DNA of 64,000 bases from contig CAUYUJ010005769.1 in assembly GCA_963575745.1 (NCBI GenBank), positions 169,290-233,289 on the forward strand. Reading direction: 5' to 3'. This document shows, in pieces, positions 32,512-43,991 of this stretch; positions within the stretch are counted from its first letter, which is position 1, and every line of letters begins with the position of its first letter. Position numbers and translations under genes: made by a program. Source of the stretch: Prorocentrum cordatum (lineage: Eukaryota > Sar > Dinophyceae > Prorocentrales > Prorocentraceae). Under the pieces are notes generated by a model. That model was not told where the DNA came from. It saw only the letters and a program-made list of their open reading frames with translations, and did not search any database.

Positions 32512-35500
32512 GTTCTTCGTGTTCCCACAACACCACTCCAAGGCCACATTTGGAATGCCCGGATCCAACTGTAGGCCACTTCGTGTTCTTCGTGATCCCA
32601 GAACACCATTCCAGGGCCACATTTTGAATGCCCGGAGCCAAACTGTAGGCCACTTCGTGTTCGTGATCCCAGAACACCATTCCAGGGCCACATTTTGAAT
32701 GCCCGGAGCCAACTGTAGGCCACTTCGTGTTCTTCGTGTTCCCAGAACACCATTCCCGGGCCACATTTTGAATGCCCGGAGCCAACTGTAGGCCACTTCG
32801 TGTTCTTCGTGCTCCCAGAACACCATTCCCGGGCCACATTTTGAATGCCCGGAGCCAACTGTAGGCCACTTCGTGTTCTTCGTGTTCCCAGAACACAAGT
32901 CCTGTGCCATATTTTGAATGCCCGAGCTGAGGCAGGCTGAGGCCGAGGCAGGCTGAGGCCGAGGCAGGCTGAGGCTGAGGCTGAGGCAAGCCGAGGCAGG
33001 CTGAGGCTGAGACTGAGGCCGAGGCAGGCTGAGGCTGAGGCAGGCTGAGGCTGAGGCGACTGCAAGGCTGGAGGATGCATGCTGAAGTGAGGCTGAGGCA
33101 GGCTGAGGCTCGAGGCAGGCCTGAGGACTGAGGATAAGGCAGGCTGAGGCTGAGGCTGAGGGCTGATGAAGGCTGAGCTGAGATTTCTGACACTGAGGCT
33201 GGAGGCAAGACTGAGGTGAGGCTGAGGCAAGCGAGGCAGGCTGAGGTGAGGCTGAAGCTGAGCAGGCTGAGCTCGAGGACTGAGGCTATGGCTCGAGGCT
33301 TGAGGCAAAGCTGCGGCTGAGGCAGGCTGAGGCTGAGGCTGGTGCAGGCTGAGGCTGAGGCAGGCTGAGGCTGAGGCTGGGGCAGGCTGAGGCTGAGGCT
33401 GAGGCCGAGGCAGGCTGAGGCTGAGGCCGAGGCAAGCCGAGGCAGGCTAAGGCTGAGGCTGAGGGTGATGCTGAGGCAGGCTGAGGCTGAAACAGGCTGA
33501 GGCTGAAGCTGAGCTGAGGCTGACGCAGGCTGAGGCTGAGGCAGGCTGAGGCTGAGGCTGAGGCTGATGCAGGCTGAGGCTGAGAGGCTGACGCTGAGGC
33601 TGAGGCAGGCTGAGGCTGAGGCTGAGACCGAGGCAGGCTGTGGCTGAGGCTGAGGCAAGCCGAAGCAGGCTGAGGCTGAGGCTGAGGCTGAGGCAGTGGC
33701 TGAGGTAAAGGCAAGCTGCGGCCAAGGCAGGCTGAGGCTGAGGCTGATGCAGGCTGAGGCTGAGGCAGGCTGAGGCTGAGGCTGATGCAGGCTGAGGCTG
33801 AGGCTGAGGCTGATCGCAGGACTGAGGAGGAGGAAGGCACTGAGGCTGAAGCTGAGGCAGGCTGAGGCTGAGGCTGAGGCTGAGGCCGGCTGGGGCGAGG
33901 TGAGGTGGAGGCAAGCAGAGGGCGGACAGGGCGAGGCTGCAAGTGAGCATGAAGCCCAAGAGGCTGAGGCTGAGGCTGAGGCTGAGGCTGAGGTAAGCTG
34001 CGGCTGGGGCAGGCTGAGGCTGAGGCTGATGCAGGCTGAAGCTGAGGCAGGCTGAGGCTGAGGCCGAGGCAGGCAGAGGCTGAGGCTGAGGCAGGCTGAG
34101 GCTGATACAGGCTGAGGCTGATGCAGGCTGAGGCTGAGGCAGGCTGAGGCTGAGGCTGGGGCAGGCTGAGGCTGAGGCTGAGGCAGGCTGAGGCTGAGGC
34201 CGAGGCAAGCCGAGGCAGGCTGAGGCTGATGCTGAGGCTGATGCTGAGGCAGGCTGAGGCTGAGACAGGCTGAGGCTGAGGCTGAGGCAGGCTGAGGCAG
34301 GCTGAGGCTGAGGCAGGCTGAGGCTGAGGCCGAGGCAAGCGAATCCTTCGGAATCCTTAGGATTCCCTAGGAATCCTCAGGAATCCGTCGGAATCCCTAG
34401 GAATCAGGATTCCTAAGGATTCCAAAGGTTTCCTATGGATTCCTAAGGATGCCAAAGGATGCCTTAGGAATCCCTAGGAATCCTTAGGATTCCATTGGAT
34501 CCTAAGGGCACTGCGACTGTCATTGCGAATGCGACTGCGACTGCTAGAACAGCAGAATTCTACAACTGGATTCTCACCTGAATCTTAATGAGAATGCTTG
34601 CAGATATACTTACTAGACTCGCGGGCCCATGATGAACCATGTCCCCAGAAGGCTTTCTGAGGACATGGTTTGTTGGGGTGTGTTGGGGGGTCTCTTGGGC
34701 GTTCCCTGGGGGCCCCTTGGGGGCCTCCGGGAACTCTCGGGCCCATGATGAACCATGTCCCCGGAAGGTTTTCTGGGGACATGATTTCTTGGGCTGTGTT
34801 GGGAGGCCTCTTGAGCGTTCCCTGGGAGCCCCCTGGGGGTATCTTGGGGCTTCCTGGGGGCCTCTTAAGCGCCTCACAGGGCTTCGTGGGAGCCTCTTGG
34901 TGGCCTCCGGGGGCCTACAGGCGACCTCTAGGGCCAGAGACCTCGAAATATCTGTTGGCGGTCCCCCTCTGGGCCCTCTCTTGGGGAGCTCTTCGGGCAT
35001 AGTTGGGTTGTCTGGGGAGCCTCCTGGGCCGTCTTGGGGCCCTCTTCGGGGCCTCGTGGCCCGTCTTGGAGCGATTTGAAGGGCCTCCGAGCGAGGCCGT
35101 GAGGGAGCGCTGGGAAGCGGGGAAAGCGAGAAAGCCAAAATCCTTCAAAAACCCCATTGGAAAATGAGTGAATCTTGCCTTCCAGGGCCTTCTTGGGGAG
35201 CCTCTTGAGTCCGTCCTGGAGCGTATTGGAGTCCTCGTCGGCCGTCTTGAGGGCAGCTTGGGCGTCTTCGGAACCTCTTGGGACCGTCTTGGGCCCTCTC
35301 GGGACCTCCATTAGCCTGTCGTGGCCTGCTTCGGGGCGGGCCCGGGCCGCCTCGAGACCCCTCTGGGCCTTCTCTTGGCGCGCTCTTGGGGCACACTTCG
35401 GTCAGTTCGCCCCAATCGTGGGCCGTCTTGGGGCCCTCGTGGGGCCTCGATGGGCCTTCTTAGAGTGCATCTGAAGGGTCTCCGAGACCGTGAAGGGCGT

Positions 35501-37435
35501 GCTGGGAAAGCGGGAAGACGCGGACAACGCCAAAATCCAAAAACATCTAAGGGAAATGGGGTTCAGGCTCAGGGGGGAGGGGGGGGGGCGAGCGGGACGA
35601 ACACCACGAAGCCACGACGGAAGTAAAGGGTTCTGCGGCCCTTGGGGGCTGCACCCACTCACCTGGACGGGGAAGGCTCCCAGCTCTGTGCGGCCCAGGG
35701 AAGCTGGGGCTCAGGACTCAGGGGGGGGCGGGGGGGGGGCGAACCACCACGAGCCACGACAAAAATAAAGGGTTCCGCGGCCCAGGGGGGCTGCCCTGGG
35801 AAGCCTGGACGGAGGGGGGGTCCCAAGGGGGAGTGGCCCAGGGGAGCTGGGGCTCAGGCTCAGGGGAGGGGCCGAGGGGGACGAACCACCACGAACCACG
35901 ACGAAAACAAAGGGTTCCGCGGCCCAGGGGGGCTGCCCTGGGAAGCATGGACGAGGGTGGTCCCAATGGGGAGTGGCCCAGGGGAGGGGGGCTCAGGCTC
36001 AGGGGGGGGGGGCCGAGGGGGTCGGACTACCACTAACCATGAACCACGACGAAAATAAACATGTCCGAGCTCTAGAGCACAGCTGTGCAAGAGAACCCAA
36101 GGGGGGGTGGCACAGGGAAGCCGGGGCTCAGGCTCAGAGGGGGGCGACGAGGGGGACGAACCACCACGAGCCACGACGAAAAATAAAAGGTTCCGCGGCC
36201 CAGGGGGGCCGCCCTGGGAAGCCCGGACGGAGCAAGGCTCCAAGGGTGGGTGGCTCAGGGGAGCTGGGGCTCAGGCTCAGGGGGGGGACGAGGGGGACGA
36301 ACCACCACGAGTCACGACGAAAAATAAAAAGGTTCCGCGGCCCAGGGGGGGCTGCCCTGGGAAGCCTGGGCGGAGGGGGGATCCCAAGGGGGGGTGGCCC
36401 AGGGGAGCTGGGGCTCAGGCTCAGGGGAAGGGGAACGAACCACCGCGAACCACGAACCACGACGAAAATAAACATGTCCGAGCTCTAGAGCACAGCTCTA
36501 GAGCACAGCTTTGCAAAATGATAAAGGGTTCCGCGGCCCAAGGAGTCTGCCCTGGGAAGTCTGGACGGAGGGGTGGCCCCAAGGGGGGGTGGCCCGGGGC
36601 TCAGGCTCAGGGGGCGAACCACCACGAGCCACGACGAAAATGAAAGAGTTCCGCAGCCCAGGGGGACTGCCCTGGGAAGCCTGGACGGAGGGGGGGTCCC
36701 AAGGGGGTGTGGCCCAGGGGGAAGCCTGGACAGAGCGAGGCTCCCAAGGGGGGATGGCTAGGGGGAGCTGGGGCTCAGGCTCAGGGGGGGGGCCGAGGGG
36801 GACGAACCACCACGAGCCACGACGAAAAATAAAGGGTTCCGCGGCCCAGGGGGGGGCTGCCCTGGGAAGCCTGGACGGAGGGGGGATCCCAAGGGTGGGT
36901 GGGGAGCTGGGGCTCAGGCTCAGGGAGGGGCCGAGGGGGACTCACCACCACGAGCCACGACGAAAAACAAAAAAGGTTCCGCGGCCCAGGGGGGCTGCCC
37001 TGGGAAGCCTGGACAGAGGGGGTTGTCCCAAGGGTGGGTGGCCCAGGGGAGCTGGGGCTCAGGCTCAGGGGGGAGGGGCCGAGGGGGACGAACCACCACG
37101 AACCACGACGGAAAGAAAGGGTTCCGCGGCCCAGGGGGGCTGCCCTGGGAAGCCTGGACGGACGGGGGGGTCCCCAGGGTAGCTGGGGCTCAGGCTAAAG
37201 GGAGGGGAGGCCGAGGGGGGCGAACCACCACGAGCCACGACGAAAATAAAAGGTTCCGCGGCCCAGGGGGGCTGGCCTGGGAAGCCTGGACGGAGGGGGG
37301 GTCCCAAGGAGGGGTGGCCCAGGGGTTCAGTTTCCCGTTCCCGGTTCCCGGTTCCCGGTTCCCCGTCCCCGGTTCCCGGTTCCCGGGTTCCGGGTTCCGG
37401 GTTCCCGTTTCCCGGTTCCCTTCACTATTCCTCCA
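32512..37435 (+). repeat. Segmental duplication, copy B
   Basis: Same blocks as copy A: 70-bp units 32512-32925, hexamer field 32926-34342, AATCC palindromes 34343-34510, CTTGGGGGCC field 34630-35475, ~140-bp units 35546-37325, TTCCCGG field 37326-37428. The offset from copy A falls from about 6149 at the left to 5959 at the right through net deletions. Long stretches are nearly identical, but 33050-33310, 33810-33960 and 35390-35760 carry many one-base indels. Confidence 0.95.
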
Positions 37436-38360
37436 TAGGAGGAGGAGGAGGAGGAGGAGGAGGAGGAGGAGGAGGAGGAGGAGGGAGGAGGAGGAGGAGG
37501 AGGAGGAGGAGGAGGCGGAGGTGGAGGAGAGAGAGGAAGGCGGAGGAGGAGGAAGGAGGAGGAGAGGAGGGAGGGAGGAGGAGGGAGGGAGGGAGGGAGG
37601 GAGGGAGGAAGTGGGAGGGGGAGGAGGAGGAGGAGGAGGAGGAGGAGGAGGAGGAGTGAGGAGGAGGAGGAGGAGGAGGAGGAGGAGGAGGAAGGAGGAA
37701 GAGGGAGGAGGAGGAGGAGGAGGAGAGGAGGAGAAGGAGGAGGAGGAGGGGAGGAGGGAGGAGGAGGAGGGAGGAAGGAGGAGGAGGAGGGACGTGGAGG
37801 AGGAGGAGGAGGAGGAGGAGGAGGGAGGAGGGGAAGGAGGAGGGAGGAGGGGGGGAGGGGGAGGGAGGGAGGGAGGGAGGGGGGGAGGGAGGGAGGGAGG
37901 GGGAGGGAGGGAGGGAGGGAGGGAGGGAGGAGGGGAGGGAGGAGGAGGAGGGAGGAGGAGGAGGAGGAGGAGGAGGAGGCGGAGGAGGAGGAAGGAGGAA
38001 GAGGGAGGAGGAGGAGGAGGGAGGAGAGGAGGAGAAGGAGGAGGAGGAGGAGGAAGGAGGAGGAGGAGGAGAGAGGAGGGGGAGGAGGAGGAGAAGGAGG
38101 AGGGACTTGGAGGAGGGAGGAGGAGGAGGAGGAGGGAGGAGGAGGAAGAGGAGGAGGGGGAGAAGGATGAGGAGGAGGAGAAGAATGATGATGAGGAGGG
38201 AGGGAGGAGGGGAGGAGGGTGGAGGTGGAGGTGGAGGAGGAGGAGGAGGATGAGGAGGGAGGAGGAGGAGGAGGAGGAGGAGGAGGAGAAGGGAGGAGGA
38301 AGAGGAGGAGGAGGAGGAGGAGGAGGAGGAGGAGGAGGGAGGAGGAGGATGGAGAAGGAT
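37436..38360. repeat. (GGA)n purine tract, ~0.9 kb
   Basis: GGA with GGGA and AAGG variants on the plus strand. Frames of 400-600 residues here on both strands are low-complexity artefacts. Confidence 0.95.
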
Positions 38361-38518
38361 GGAGCAGGGCCTCCCCTTCCCACGCTCCTGGGGGTGTGGC
38401 GGAGCGGCGGAGCGGAGCCTGGAGAGCGGTGGACACGCCGGCGCTGCGGAGGGAGGCAGTGGCCCGCGGCGGTTGGGGCCCCCCAGCTCGAGGCTGGGGA
38501 GACCAACCGGTGCCGCAA

Positions 38519-38531
38519 CCGCCGCCGCCGC

Positions 38532-38612
<81 letters not shown>

Positions 38613-38635
38613 GGTCGTGTTTTTCGTCGTCGTCG
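38519..38635. repeat. (GCC)n(GTC)n compound microsatellite
   Basis: About eight GCC units followed by about two dozen GTC units. It lies downstream of the minus-strand gene at 38863-40485. Confidence 0.95.
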
Positions 38636-38862
38636 ATACAGCTACTCCCCGGACCTCTCCCGGGGTGCGCTCTGGCAAAAATTTCAGGGCGAATCCAGCG
38701 GCGGCGACGAAGACGTACCAGGAGGCTGGCAGAGGTCAAAACGAGAGAAGGGCAGCGGCAAGGGTGCCTTGTCCTCTTCTGAGAAGCACTGGGAAAGGGC
38801 AGCTAAGGACATGGCCGCCAGGGCTCCAAAAATTGCGGACCCATGCCGCGGCGACGCCTGCC

Positions 38863-40485
38863 TCACAGCGTCGCAAACGTGATATCGTCCGAGAGGATCG
38901 CCGTGCAAAACATGCCGCCGAACACGCTGGCGTTGCTCGTGTAGTTCGCCAGGCGTTCCTCGGACAGCCCTAGCTTCTGGGCGGCATCCTGCAACGAATA
39001 ACGAGGCTCGAAGATGTCTGCCCTCGTCAGGTACTTCCTCATCCCCCAGGTCCAGATTGTGTAGTTGTCTGCGTCATGGTCGCAAGCTATGAGAGCCACT
39101 TGGTGGTTGCACGTGCCTCCGGGGCTTCCACCATTAAGTGACCCCGCGTCGATGCCCAACAATGCAGCCTCGGAGGCGCAAGCATCGTAGAGCATATCCT
39201 CTGTGAACGATGGGATAGCCAATATTGTTTAAATAAACTGTGCCTGCTGGGACATTGGGTCTTCGGGATGGATCTTCGGGTTGCGGATCGCAAGATCCCT
39301 GCAGGTATCGTCGTCGACACTCGCACAAGCCGCCTGCGGGTTGAAGAGTTGGGTGCAACCCTTGCCAACAGGGTCGATAACAGCATTGCACATCCACATG
39401 GTCTCGGGATCCATTTGGCCCTGGGGACCCTTCACGAGGGCATGCTCCTCAGGACTCTCGCCGGGGTAGAACATCCCTGGCAAAGAGTTGGTGCAATCCT
39501 GTTCAAGGGAATCCTGGAGGTACCCACTGATCAACGACTGGATCCACATCCCCGCCAACCCGAAGGGGTTCAAAGGGTTGCCAGACGCTGCTAGGCAATC
39601 TGCCGGGTTGCCCCCGCAAGTGCTGGAGTAGTTCAAATTGAAATCGACCGCCTGTTTCGGACGCCATACTCCGTCATCTTGGTATGGAACCAGACCAGGG
39701 AACTGGTCACTGAGGACGTAGTCGCAAGGAAAGCTCAGCTGGGGCGTGGCTCTGCCAGTCCAGGTGAGCCGCAGCGCCATCTTGAGCGCCTTCGCAGGCG
39801 CTTTAACGGCGAGCATGCCCAGGGAGGAGATCCAGCCACAAGTGCCAGTGCCCACCTGGTTCGGACTCTCTAGAAGTACGGAGCGGACAGCCTCGCAAAC
39901 TCCATACATGACCAAGCCGTTCCCCCTGATGATCTTAGCCGACGGAGGCATGCTCTCTTGAACGACGTTCGTCACGGCCCCCTCCTCCCAGGACGGGTAG
40001 TCGCCCCAATTGGTCACGAGGTAGTTGGCGAATTTGGGCCCCTCTGGAAACGTGTCTGTGAGCATAACCGAGGCCTTGTAGATGGCGACGAGTGCGTGGC
40101 AAGTGGGATCGTCGGCGTACTCTGCGTCGCAGGCTAAGATGTTCAGCAGTTTGTTCATCTCATCAGCTCCTGACCCGTTGGACTCGACATCGTCCCAGCT
40201 CTCGCTGGCGCATACAATCCACGACGGGTCCGCAAACACAGGACGCGCCAGCTGCGAGCCGAGGCCAGTGACGTTTGCGAAGGCCTCCTGGATCACCTTG
40301 TCCACGGACGCCTCGAAAGCCCGCAAAGCTTCCAGCCTGCTCGCGGGGCTGCTGCGATCCGGTCTGCTCGCAGCGCTGCTGCGCAGCGCCAGGCAGCTCG
40401 CCTCGTCCGCGTCCTCCGTCGGCGTAGACGCGAGGGCTGCAGCGAAGAGCAGCGCGAAAGGGCTCAGGCGAGATGTGGTCCACAT
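38863..40485 (-). pseudogene. Secreted Cys-rich protein gene with one in-frame TAA
   Basis: The start is placed at the ATG at 40483-40485 because it opens a clear signal peptide (MWTTSRLSPFALLFAAALAS); codons further upstream fall in a foldback element. The frame runs 418 codons to TAA at 39229-39231 and then continues in the same frame for 121 more codons (from TILAIPSFTEDML) to a normal stop at 38863. The second part has the same kind of composition as the first (TCNHQVALIACDHDADNYTI, RKYLTRADIFEPRYSLQDAA), so the TAA looks like a disruption rather than the true end. Cys residues are spread along the chain and there are about six N-glycosylation sequons, fitting a secretory or surface protein. 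No family is recognised. There is no intron, unlike the split gene to the right. Alternatives: a tiny intron around the TAA, a base-call error, a functional shorter protein, or readthrough. The gene body is well supported; its integrity is not. Confidence 0.75.
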
Positions 40486-40536
40486 CGCGGCGAGTGTGCC
40501 AGAAATAGAAGAAGAACAACGAAAAAAACACAAACA

Positions 40537-40692
40537 CATAAACTGTTGGCGCTCCGCGCGGATTTCTTGGATTCGCGCTGGACCCCCTTCCGGACGCGCG
40601 GAGCGCGCCAGGGGCGGCGCCGGAGGCGCCGCTGGGAAGCCCAGGCGCGGATCCAAGAAATCCGCGCGGAGCGCCGAAAGTAAGTTTATATG
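40537..40692. mobile_element. Foldback element (25-bp perfect arms) upstream of the secreted-protein gene
   Basis: The core arms, 40548-40572 and 40651-40675, are exact reverse complements (containing GCTCCGCGCGGATTTCTTGG). Outside them CATAAACT pairs with AGTTTATATG, extending the TIR to about 40537-40692 with a small gap. The interior is very GC-rich. The element lies about 50 bp upstream of the ATG, in the 5' flank or leader. Confidence 0.85.
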
Positions 40693-41579
40693 TTTTTTCT
40701 TCTAGGGGGCAAACAAACCTACCTCGCTTTTGACCACCCTCGCTTCCAAGGGATACCATGCGATGCCAAACTACGGCCTGTACTGGTCAGGCCGCTTGAC
40801 GAGGAGGCGCGTGGTATGACTTGGTTTTGCCTGGAAGCGAAAACGGGGTAGGTAATTCACGCTCTGATCTTCGTCGAAGAAATTGCAACGGCTGGAGGCG
40901 GGCGCCCGGCCCAAAGCTCCCTGAGCCAGCGGGGGAGCCCATGGGGCGCGCTGAGGCGCGGTGGGAGGGCGAGGGGTGTGGGAGTTCACGGGGGCCCTTT
41001 CATTTGGGGGGCTCGGCCGCTCCAGATGAGATCAGCAGTGTTTGAATCAACTGCGCAGATTTCGGCGCCCAGCTTGGTTCCCAAACCCAAAAAGCGTTAG
41101 ATCCCAGTTGAATCATTTGGACACGCCGATCTTGTGCGCCAGAAATCGAAATCACAACGCCAGTACCGACAACCTATGGCAACCGAGCGGTTCGGATCAA
41201 TCGAGCGGCAGTCATTGCCACCCGCCGTTCGGCCGAACCGAAAAGTGCACGGTGCAAACCCAGCCAGAGAGCAACATGCAAGCAATGTGTAAAAATGCGA
41301 ACGAAGAGTCGCCCAGCATACGTGTTTAAATGGTTGCGGGCACCCTCTGAGTTACGTCGTCTCCAGCATTGTTTTTTTGTGGGGTGCCCGCGTAACATAG
41401 CGAATGCTAGTCTCAAACACACGCGTTGTTCAATTTTCCTCCTTTCCGCATTCGTTATTTTCAGAAACGCGCAACTCTCATTATCATCATCCCGCTCCCC
41501 CCTCCGTTCCCTTCTCCGCAAGCCTCTCCACCCCAGGGCCCCCGAGGACAGATTTGGAAATGCCCGAGGTATTGTTCGG
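40693..41579. other. No supported gene
   Basis: Overlapping short frames only. It could hold the promoter and leader of the split gene to the right, but no motif is recognisable. Confidence 0.35.
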
Positions 41580-42560
41580 GTGTCGTTGTGTTTGCGTTGC
41601 GCCGCAGTTTCAATATTAACATCTCTCGGAATCTCAGAGGAGGCCCTCGTCGCCGCGGCTGGAATTGGGTCGGACATTTGTCGCCCGAGAGTCCTCGAAA
41701 TGTGTGGGCATTGAGTGGATAGAATCGGTTCTGGCCGGATTCGTGGTTCTGTATCATTTTCCGCAGCGGGCCACATTCAATCGTTGCCAGTGGTTTTGAA
41801 ATTGCAATCGCCTCTGTCTTTCCGTCGCCTGTCATGGCCCAGAATCAACGATGTATTTGATGTTGATATACCTTGGCGCCCTGGCTCCACTGCAGTACCA
41901 GACATCCTGGAATCAAACGACTCACTCGTCGAAAGCATGCACATGATACGGAGGCGGAGGCCTCTTACCCAGGAGTCTGGCTCCAGTTCTTCGTCTGTTG
42001 TTTTGGTAGGCGGGCCAGGGGTTCAATCTGCAATTATTTGTTATTCGGTTTCTGTTTTGTCAGCCTGAAAAAAGAATCAGCCGCCCCCTCTGTGCGTGAT
42101 TTCGAGCGCGTGCGTTGTAGGTTCCAGATCATACTCGCAGCAGGATGGCGTCCAGCGCCGGGTTCGATGCACCATCCCGAAGGAAGGTTGGCTGCTCGAT
42201 TTGTTGCGAGATCTCCCTGCTGGGGGACAACCTGAGTCGTTGCTGGATGGACCCAGCGGCTGCGCTATGGCTACAGCCTCACGTCGGGCACAAGGCAGCG
42301 TCGATGTTCTAGGCTTGGTGATGGTTGAGGCAGGGCAAAATCTGGCCAGTGTCGTTTCTCATCCCAATTCTCAGGAGGCGTTGCTCTTGTCGTCCTTCCA
42401 AAATCCTGGCAATGCCTTCAGCCTCAAAGTTGTGAAGGCTGACCGGTGTGAAGATTCTGTTACTATGCATTTGGATCGACGCGGGCGCCGTCTTCATCTC
42501 TCCAATCTGTTATTTATGCCTGGTGTTGAACTCTACACGAGACCGCTCACGGGGGGAAGG
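41580..42560 (+). CDS. Possible 5' exons of the split transposase-like gene
   Basis: Three plus-strand stretches look protein-like: about 41590-41700 (TSLGISEEALVAAAGIGSDI), about 41830-42060 (RINDVFDVDIPWRPGSTAVP, DILESNDSLVESMHMIRRRR) and about 42130-42530 (CTIPKEGWLLDLLRDLPAGG, VDVLGLVMVEAGQNLASVVS, SFQNPGNAFSLKVVKADR). They are in different frames and separated by stops, as expected for exons. They precede the strongly supported exon at 43.95 kb on the same strand, which is why they are joined to it here, but exon limits and the link itself are guesses. Confidence 0.3.
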
Positions 42561-42599
42561 CCCGGGCCTCAGCGTTCCCAACCTTCCCATTCGGTCTAG

Positions 42600-43950
42600 T
42601 CCAGGCTCCAAGCCAACGATCATGACCCCCGACGCGGGGGGGGGAGGGAGGAGGGTGGAAAGGGGCCAAAGACAGGAAGGAACGACTGGGAAACACATAA
42701 ATCTAGCCATGGGGAGGGGAAACACGGTAGGGGGAGACGGTGGGAAGGATCGGAGAGGAGGGGGAAAGGGAGGGACGCGAACTCTAAGTTTGCGCACCGT
42801 CGTGGCGCAGTGGGGCGTCGCTGGAGCAGCGGATGACCGACAGATTCCCGTGGTGGGAGGGCGATGGGCCCCCAGACAGACCCCCATATTTAAGAGTGAC
42901 GGATAGTGAGAACACGTGAGACAGATGAAGAGCAAACAGGGAGGACACCGATAACATAATACATGTACATAAGCGCATATGTACGTGTATATTCATGTAG
43001 AAAAAGAGATGTTAGACATATAAGCATATATATATATGGTACCAAACACATTTGGGACAGAGAAAGGCACAGAGAGAGAGAGAGATAAAGGGATACAGAG
43101 ATGCGGCTGCGTAAATAACACAACAATATGTTTGTGATGGTCCCCGATGTTTGCTTGCTCCGTCATATGTGTGCACGCCCATGACTTGATTGCAACTTTC
43201 CTCGTTTGCGATCGTGCCCGTTCTACCAGACGGCCCCCTTGATAGACAATGCCCCTTCCATAATGTCTGCGGATCTTAAACAACAACAACAACAACAGTC
43301 GCAAAAAACGGCTCCCGCTTGCATCGCCAGCCCCAGGAAATCAGTATTGTTTCAAAGATGTTGCGCTGCCGAGCCCTAGAGTCTTGATAGAGTGAATCCT
43401 TATACCTCCATCGCCTCCTACTTTTGCTCCTCCTGCTGATGCCCTCCCTCGGCCCTCAACGCTCCTCATCTCTCCGCCTTCCCTCCTCTCTCCTCTCTCC
43501 TGCCTCCCGCCCGCCTCCTATCCCCCCTTCCCCTCCCCTCTTCTCTATTCTCGTCGTCCTCTTGCTGCTGCTGGCCGCTTGCTCTGCATCCACCTACTCA
43601 TCCTCGTCCTAACTCTGACCCCCATCCTCCATCCATCTGTGAAGCCTCCTCATCTGCCCTCTTTGCTTCCTCCTTTGCATTCCTCCTTCCACCCTCCGCA
43701 TCGTTTCCCCTCCTCGTTCCTACCTCCTCTCTCCCTCCCCCTCCCTCGTGCCTCCTCCCTCCGCTCTCCTTCCTTCGTTCATCCTCCCTCCTTCCATCCT
43801 TGCATGTCTGATGCCCCCCCCTTCGCATCAGAGGTGCCGTGTGAACATCGTAGCATTATTAAAACATGGGACTGGCGATGCAATGATAACAACTACCAAA
43901 TTTAGTTAAGTAGAGTAGTGAATCAATACATACATTTATATGTATATCTA
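42600..43950. other. Intron-like or intergenic, no supported gene
   Basis: Contains TATATA runs (43020-43040), (CAA)n at 43279-43297 and a pyrimidine-rich stretch (43430-43800). A tRNA-like A-box near 42800 lacks a B-box. Confidence 0.4.
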
Positions 43951-43991
43951 TATAGATTGCGAGTTGGTTAGCGGTCCGGGGTCCGGGGCAG

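Noticed and set aside
31064-32698. 544-codon plus-strand frame
   Set aside because: Runs through ATC and TCC microsatellites and the 140-bp repeat units; no domain content.
37023-38882. 619-codon plus-strand frame and 417-470-codon minus-strand frames over the same bases
   Set aside because: They are open because (GGA)n and the ~140-bp repeats lack stops in some frames. Composition is pure low complexity and both strands are equally open.
42795-42865. tRNA- or SINE-like A-box (TGGCGCAGTGG)
   Set aside because: No matching B-box at the right distance and no cloverleaf could be drawn.
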